NCBI RefSeq assembly: GCF_003269065.1
Contig: NZ_QLTA01000032.1
Coordinates: 1-63,132 of the forward strand
Length of the DNA stretch: 63,132 bases
Origin: Paracidovorax anthurii
GTDB lineage: Bacteria > Pseudomonadota > Gammaproteobacteria > Burkholderiales > Burkholderiaceae_C
Direction of reading: 5' to 3'
The translations under genes and the position numbers were made by a program. Below, in pieces: positions 59,458-63,132 of the stretch. Below the pieces are notes generated by a model, which was not told the origin of the DNA, did not search any database, and was given only the letters and a program-made list of their open reading frames with translations. Each line of letters begins with the position of its first letter. Positions within the stretch are counted from its first letter, which is position 1.

Positions 59458-61595
59458 CAGGTCATCCCGGCAAGGAACGAATGGACCACGTCGCCCGGCA
59501 ACGCCGTTACGGCCGCCGCACGAAGAGTGGCTAGATCGATCTCCGAGCGCCCGAAACGCTCCACCTCAGAATTGAAGACCGTCAGGCGCGGACGCGAAGC
59601 GCGATCCGTGCCCAACAGACAGTTCACGCGATGCCGGAGGATTCGCATAATCAGCGGGCGCGAAAACGAGCCATGCGCGAACAGCACGGCTTCTCTGATG
59701 TAGGAGGGCATAACGGCTTGGTGATCCAGCGTTTGCGCGAGCAAGATGGCGAACCACCCCTTTCCTTCCTGCTCGGCCATCGTCAAGGTCCGGTAGCCAC
59801 TTTGATGGATGAGGCCCGAGCGAAGTTCGGTCATTGCCTGCGCGATCATCCATGGGGCCTTGTAGACCTTGTTGACGCTGCTCACGAAGGCTTCATGGTT
59901 GCCCGCCCCGACCAGATCCACCTCGAAGGTATGCGTGGCGTAGAAGCTCCGCACCCAGGCGTTGCCCGCGCCAAATGCGTCCAAATCGATCTTTCGCTGC
60001 GCTCCAGCCGTTTGCGAGCCAATCGCCTTTCGCTTCCTAGCAGCCAAGGCGTCGCCGTCCGCCGGATTCGGTGTGGTGTCGAAGAAGATCGTGTCCAGGT
60101 CCGTGACGATCGCGCACCGCTTGCGGATCCGGGTGTCGTGGAACAGAACCGCGACGTTCTTGAACCCGGTGCTTCGGATGTTGATCACACTGATTCCCAA
60201 CTCGTCCACGCTCAAACCCAGGACTCGCTTCACGAGCACAGGGATCAGGATCTCTTCCGCGTCTCCCTCCACCAAAATCACGCTCTTGGCGAACAGCAGG
60301 TTGCTCCGCACTGCGTCCAAGTACCGCTGGATGCTTGTCACCTGCGCAGGATCCAGTCCGGTCGCCGGCTGGTAAGCCTCACAGAACGAGCCGCGTCGAC
60401 CCAGGATGTTGACGTTGCTCACATTGCTCACTTCGGAGATGTGTGTGGAGTGCGTCGTGTAGATGACCTGGGCATCCTCGTAGGCGATGCGATCAAATAG
60501 CGTCTTCTGGATATGGGTGTGGATATGCGCTTCGGGCTCTTCGATGAGCAAGAAGTTCGCGATCGCCATCTTTTCTCGCTGGTACTTGAACTCCAGCAGT
60601 TTGAGGGTCAGGTAGATCAAATTAGCACCGCCAAGGCTGAGCTCGTTGATCGTCCCTTCATATCCGTCCTCCGACTCCCCGACGAACAGGCGCAGTGCCT
60701 GAAACAGCTGCTCCGCATCCTCGGGCAGGTCCGACCGGATCGACAGCGAGGTCGGGGAGTAGGTTTCGCCGGCAGTGTCCTTGATGGTCTCTCGGATGTG
60801 CTTGCGCACCGACTGCACGTCCTCGAGCCCTTCGATGGCGCCATTGAGATCGCGCACCTTGTCCACGACGGGGACCAGGGCCGCCGCGTCGATCTCACCG
60901 CTCTTGCTCCTGAGCAGGGTGAGCAGCGGATTGGTGCGGTTATTGTGAAACTCGGCGACGACGTCGCGAAGTGCCTGGATGAAGGTGAGTGACACCTCCT
61001 TGGTGACGGACAGAAATCCTGGCACCTTGGCCCCAATCTCAGGGAACTCGGTTTCGTCAGAGAAGGAACATAAGTCGAAGTTTCCGACGATCCGTTGATA
61101 CGTGGCCGGATCACCAAAATCAGCGCTGCTTCGTCCGGTGAAGATGGTCTCGTAGTCGTCGATGCTGATGCCTTCCCGAACTGCCCTCAACTCCACATTG
61201 TCAAAGTCGTCGAGGGCCGCCAGCTTCAGCCGGATCTCCTTCTTGGGACGGAAGATCAGGTTGTAGGTGGCCTTGGAAATCGGTCCAGCGTGGACTTCGG
61301 CTGTGCCGTGCAGGAACAGCGCCTGAACCGCCTCATCGGGGCTGAGGTCCTCGAACTCCATGCTGATGATGATCCAGTGGCCCTGCCATTGATCTAGCGC
61401 ACGGCTGAAATCGGACTCTTCCAGCCGATAAGCTGCGCGGACCATGTTGTCGTCCAGGAGCAGCCGGATTGCGCGGAGAACGTTGGACTTGCCCGCGCCG
61501 TTCTCTCCGATGATGGTGTTGACACCGCGCTGAAACGTCAGACTGGTGTTCTTGAAGTTCCTGTAATTGACCAGTGTAAGTTTGGAGATGTGCAT
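59457..61595 (-). CDS. OLD-family ATPase/Toprim nuclease, GajA-like (712 aa)
   Basis: Start MHISKLTLVNYRNFKNTSLT with Walker A GENGAGKSN (about 30-38), ABC signature LSLGGAN (about 318) and Walker B FLLIEEPEAHIHTH (about 347). The Toprim nuclease part follows with VILVEGDAEE (about 442) and VTDLD (about 497). This is the class 2 OLD plan seen in GajA, which senses nucleotide loss and nicks DNA with GajB. It is longer than the reference GajA (about 578 aa), with roughly 130 extra C-terminal residues. A defence role is inferred from the pairing. Confidence 0.85.
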   Translation of the reverse strand: MHISKLTLVNYRNFKNTSLTFQRGVNTIIGENGAGKSNVLRAIRLLLDDNMVRAAYRLEESDFSRALDQWQGHWIIISMEFEDLSPDEAVQALFLHGTAEVHAGPISKATYNLIFRPKKEIRLKLAALDDFDNVELRAVREGISIDDYETIFTGRSSADFGDPATYQRIVGNFDLCSFSDETEFPEIGAKVPGFLSVTKEVSLTFIQALRDVVAEFHNNRTNPLLTLLRSKSGEIDAAALVPVVDKVRDLNGAIEGLEDVQSVRKHIRETIKDTAGETYSPTSLSIRSDLPEDAEQLFQALRLFVGESEDGYEGTINELSLGGANLIYLTLKLLEFKYQREKMAIANFLLIEEPEAHIHTHIQKTLFDRIAYEDAQVIYTTHSTHISEVSNVSNVNILGRRGSFCEAYQPATGLDPAQVTSIQRYLDAVRSNLLFAKSVILVEGDAEEILIPVLVKRVLGLSVDELGISVINIRSTGFKNVAVLFHDTRIRKRCAIVTDLDTIFFDTTPNPADGDALAARKRKAIGSQTAGAQRKIDLDAFGAGNAWVRSFYATHTFEVDLVGAGNHEAFVSSVNKVYKAPWMIAQAMTELRSGLIHQSGYRTLTMAEQEGKGWFAILLAQTLDHQAVMPSYIREAVLFAHGSFSRPLIMRILRHRVNCLLGTDRASRPRLTVFNSEVERFGRSEIDLATLRAAAVTALPGDVVHSFLAGMT

Positions 61596-62118
61596 GTCTT
61601 GGGCCCTCGTGCTCCCTGGGGCGTTAGCGTCTATTTGTAAGCTATCGTAGCGTGGCGGGGACGGCGAGAACGCCGGTCTTCGCAGCCGATTGCCGCAAAC
61701 CTGGAAGGAGAGAGGTCGTCCACACGAGAGCGCCCGGTCTGGACGGACGTCGATCGTGCCAGCCATTGACCGCGGAGAGCGGCAATGCTGCAGGACCAGC
61801 GGCGCATGAACCGGCGACAAGTGGCCGTGCCGCGTGCTTGGCAGGCATCTGCTGCCGCCAATGACTCTGATCAGCCTGATGCAGACGCGCCGCTAGAACT
61901 TGGCTGAAACAGCGGCCCGTGCCACGTCCTGCAGGCAGCCCGCTACCCGCAGCATCGGTCGATCCGGCACGCTATCACCGGCGCGGTGCTCACTTTCACC
62001 CAAACACGTTCATTGCCGCCGAGGGCCCATGTCGGGGCGCACCGCGCTGCTTCGCAATGCGCCCCGCTCGCCGGCATCGATGCGGTGCCCGGAGACACCC
62101 GCATCGCTTGCCCGCTCG
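61596..62118. other. Gene-free stretch, possible element border
   Basis: About 523 bp upstream of the OLD-type gene and downstream of the RTX gene. It must contain the promoter of the nuclease/helicase operon; AT-richer DNA lies around 61620-61650. No tRNA, direct repeat or integrase site is visible within the window. Confidence 0.4.
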
Positions 62119-63132
62119 CTACCTCCAGTTCGCCGCCAGCGTGGTCTCCAGGCTGCTCTGGTAGTTCGCCGGCAGTTGCGTCTGCCCCGCCGCCGGCGGC
62201 GAGAACGACGCCATCGCCTGCACCAGGCTCTGAACCTGATTGGCCTGCAGCGCCCTGCCATCGCCGGCCTCGAAGCGCTCCAGCTGGTACTGCGAACCCC
62301 GGTACCAGTCCGTCACCACGAACTTGTCGCTCGTGCCGATGATGCTCACCTCCAGGTTGTTGCCCGCCTTGCGGAACCAGAGCTGCCGCGACGACACGTC
62401 CCCCGCGAACTTCGCGATGTCCTGGTTGCCGCTGGTGCTGTCGTTCTCCTGGATCGTGTCCGTGCCGTGGCCTCGCGCCAGCCAGTACGTGTCGTTGCCC
62501 AGCCCGCCCACCAGCGTGTCGGTCCCGGCTCCGCCGTCCAAATAGTCGGCACCCGCGCCGCCCGTGAGGACGTTGGCGCCCGCATTGCCAGTGAGCCGGT
62601 TGTCCAGCCCGTTGCCCGTGCCGTTGATCGCGCCCGAGCCCGTGAGCACGAGGTTCTCCACGTTGGCCGCGAGCGTGTACGTCACGCTCGACATCACCGT
62701 GTCGGTACCGGCATTGGCCGACTCCACCACCCGGTCGCCCGTGTTGTCCACGATGTAGGTGTCGTCGCCCGCGCCGCCCGACATGGTGTCCGCGCCGGCC
62801 AGCCCGTCGATCGTGTCGTTGGCCGCAGTGCCCGTCAGCGTGTCGTTGCGCGAGGTGCCCGTGATGGTGGAGGCCTGCACGGTCACGGCGAAACGCTGCG
62901 CCGCCTGCGCGCCCCAGGGGTCCTTGGCGCTGACCGCGATCTCGTAGGTGCCCGTGGGTGCATTCGCCGCAGCCTGGAACGTCTGCGTCTGCGCATCGAA
63001 GCTCAGCCAGGCCGGCAGCGCCGCGCCGCTCGCGAGCGTCGCGCCGTAGGCCAGCGTGTCGCGGTCGTCGTCCACGAAGGTGCCCGCCGGTACCTTGAAG
63101 CTCCACGGGCCGCCCTGCTTGAACGACTGCGC
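62119..63132 (-). CDS. RTX/hemolysin-type calcium-binding protein, C-terminal part (cut by window edge)
   Basis: The frame enters from the right edge (no start). It begins with a putative Ig or cadherin-like domain (GPWSFKVPAGTFVDDDRDTL), then RTX nonapeptide repeats: GTSRNDTLTGTAANDTIDG, GLAGADTMSGGAGDDTY, GTDTLVGGLGNDTY. The C-terminal 110 residues (FRKAGNNLEVSIIG, VTDWYRGSQYQLERFEAGDG) form the non-cleaved type I secretion signal region. Product: a large secreted or surface protein exported by type I secretion. It may be chromosomal DNA next to the element. Confidence 0.85.
   Translation of the reverse strand, partial: AQSFKQGGPWSFKVPAGTFVDDDRDTLAYGATLASGAALPAWLSFDAQTQTFQAAANAPTGTYEIAVSAKDPWGAQAAQRFAVTVQASTITGTSRNDTLTGTAANDTIDGLAGADTMSGGAGDDTYIVDNTGDRVVESANAGTDTVMSSVTYTLAANVENLVLTGSGAINGTGNGLDNRLTGNAGANVLTGGAGADYLDGGAGTDTLVGGLGNDTYWLARGHGTDTIQENDSTSGNQDIAKFAGDVSSRQLWFRKAGNNLEVSIIGTSDKFVVTDWYRGSQYQLERFEAGDGRALQANQVQSLVQAMASFSPPAAGQTQLPANYQSSLETTLAANWR

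Noticed and set aside
1-63132. CRISPR array, tRNA or rRNA genes
   Set aside because: No regularly spaced direct repeats of suitable length and no cloverleaf or rRNA-like segment were noticed on either strand.

Overview
This is GC-rich DNA (roughly 65-68% by eye) from a betaproteobacterium, most likely Burkholderiales (Comamonadaceae/Alcaligenaceae-like). The pointers are six periplasmic receptors of the tripartite-tricarboxylate (TTT/Bug) family, beta-ketoadipate enzymes close to the betaproteobacterial and pseudomonad forms, and codon use. No tRNA, rRNA or CRISPR array was seen.

The window is mostly an integrative and conjugative element (ICE) of the MobH/PFGI-1/SXT-like kind, carrying two catabolic cargo blocks and one defence block. 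Layout: (1) 0-11.1 kb: end of an IS5-type transposase, small ICE genes, RadC, a DUF5983 protein, a frameshifted secreted endonuclease/exonuclease/phosphatase, then a leftward operon of RDF-like protein, SbcD-like nuclease and SbcC-like ATPase. (2) 11.2-11.7 kb: a barstar-like gene cut by an IS5 remnant. (3) 12-34.5 kb: catabolic cargo 1, with an IclR and a LysR regulator, five TTT receptors, a CoA ligase, crotonase, FadB-like enzyme, PcaF-like thiolase, three alpha/beta hydrolases, MmgE/PrpD, two SDRs, a CMD-family protein, PcaIJ and a LigI-like amidohydrolase. (4) 34.6-35.6 kb: IS30 and IS3 remnants and an orphan gene. (5) 35.9-39.5 kb: ICE genes (DUF1173, integrase-like protein, unknown). 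(6) 39.6-43.2 kb: cargo 2 (AA_synth protein, TTT receptor, HIBADH-type dehydrogenase, LysR). (7) 43.5-56.6 kb: ICE core with AlpA, DUF1845/AcaB-like, unknowns, GHKL ATPase, Toprim primase, DUF932, a FlhDC-like activator pair, MobH relaxase, TraD coupling ATPase and a DUF4400-type membrane protein. (8) 56.6-61.6 kb: Xre regulator, second DUF5983 protein, and an OLD-nuclease/UvrD-helicase pair of Gabija type. (9) 62.1 kb to the end: C-terminus of an RTX/calcium-binding surface or secreted protein, perhaps flanking chromosome.

How it fits together: the FlhD/FlhC-like pair lies just upstream of relaxase and coupling-protein genes and probably activates transfer, as SetCD and AcaCD do in SXT and IncC elements. 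The RDF-like/SbcCD-like operon and the Toprim, RadC and DUF932 genes look like DNA-processing and maintenance functions. Cargo 1 seems to funnel an organic or aromatic-derived acid through CoA thioesters and 3-oxoadipate to succinyl-CoA and acetyl-CoA, but no oxygenase or acyl-CoA dehydrogenase is present, so the substrate is unknown. A palindrome TTCCA-N5-TGGAA lies in two divergent promoters of cargo 1 and probably marks an IclR regulon.

The least explained signal is a recurring RNA-like leader. GGGGAC-loop-GTCCCC, followed by a second (G)TCCCC that could compete for the same pairing, lies 42-43 nt before three separate ICE start codons (small ORF at 1267, radC, DUF932), and related GC hairpins precede most other ICE backbone genes.
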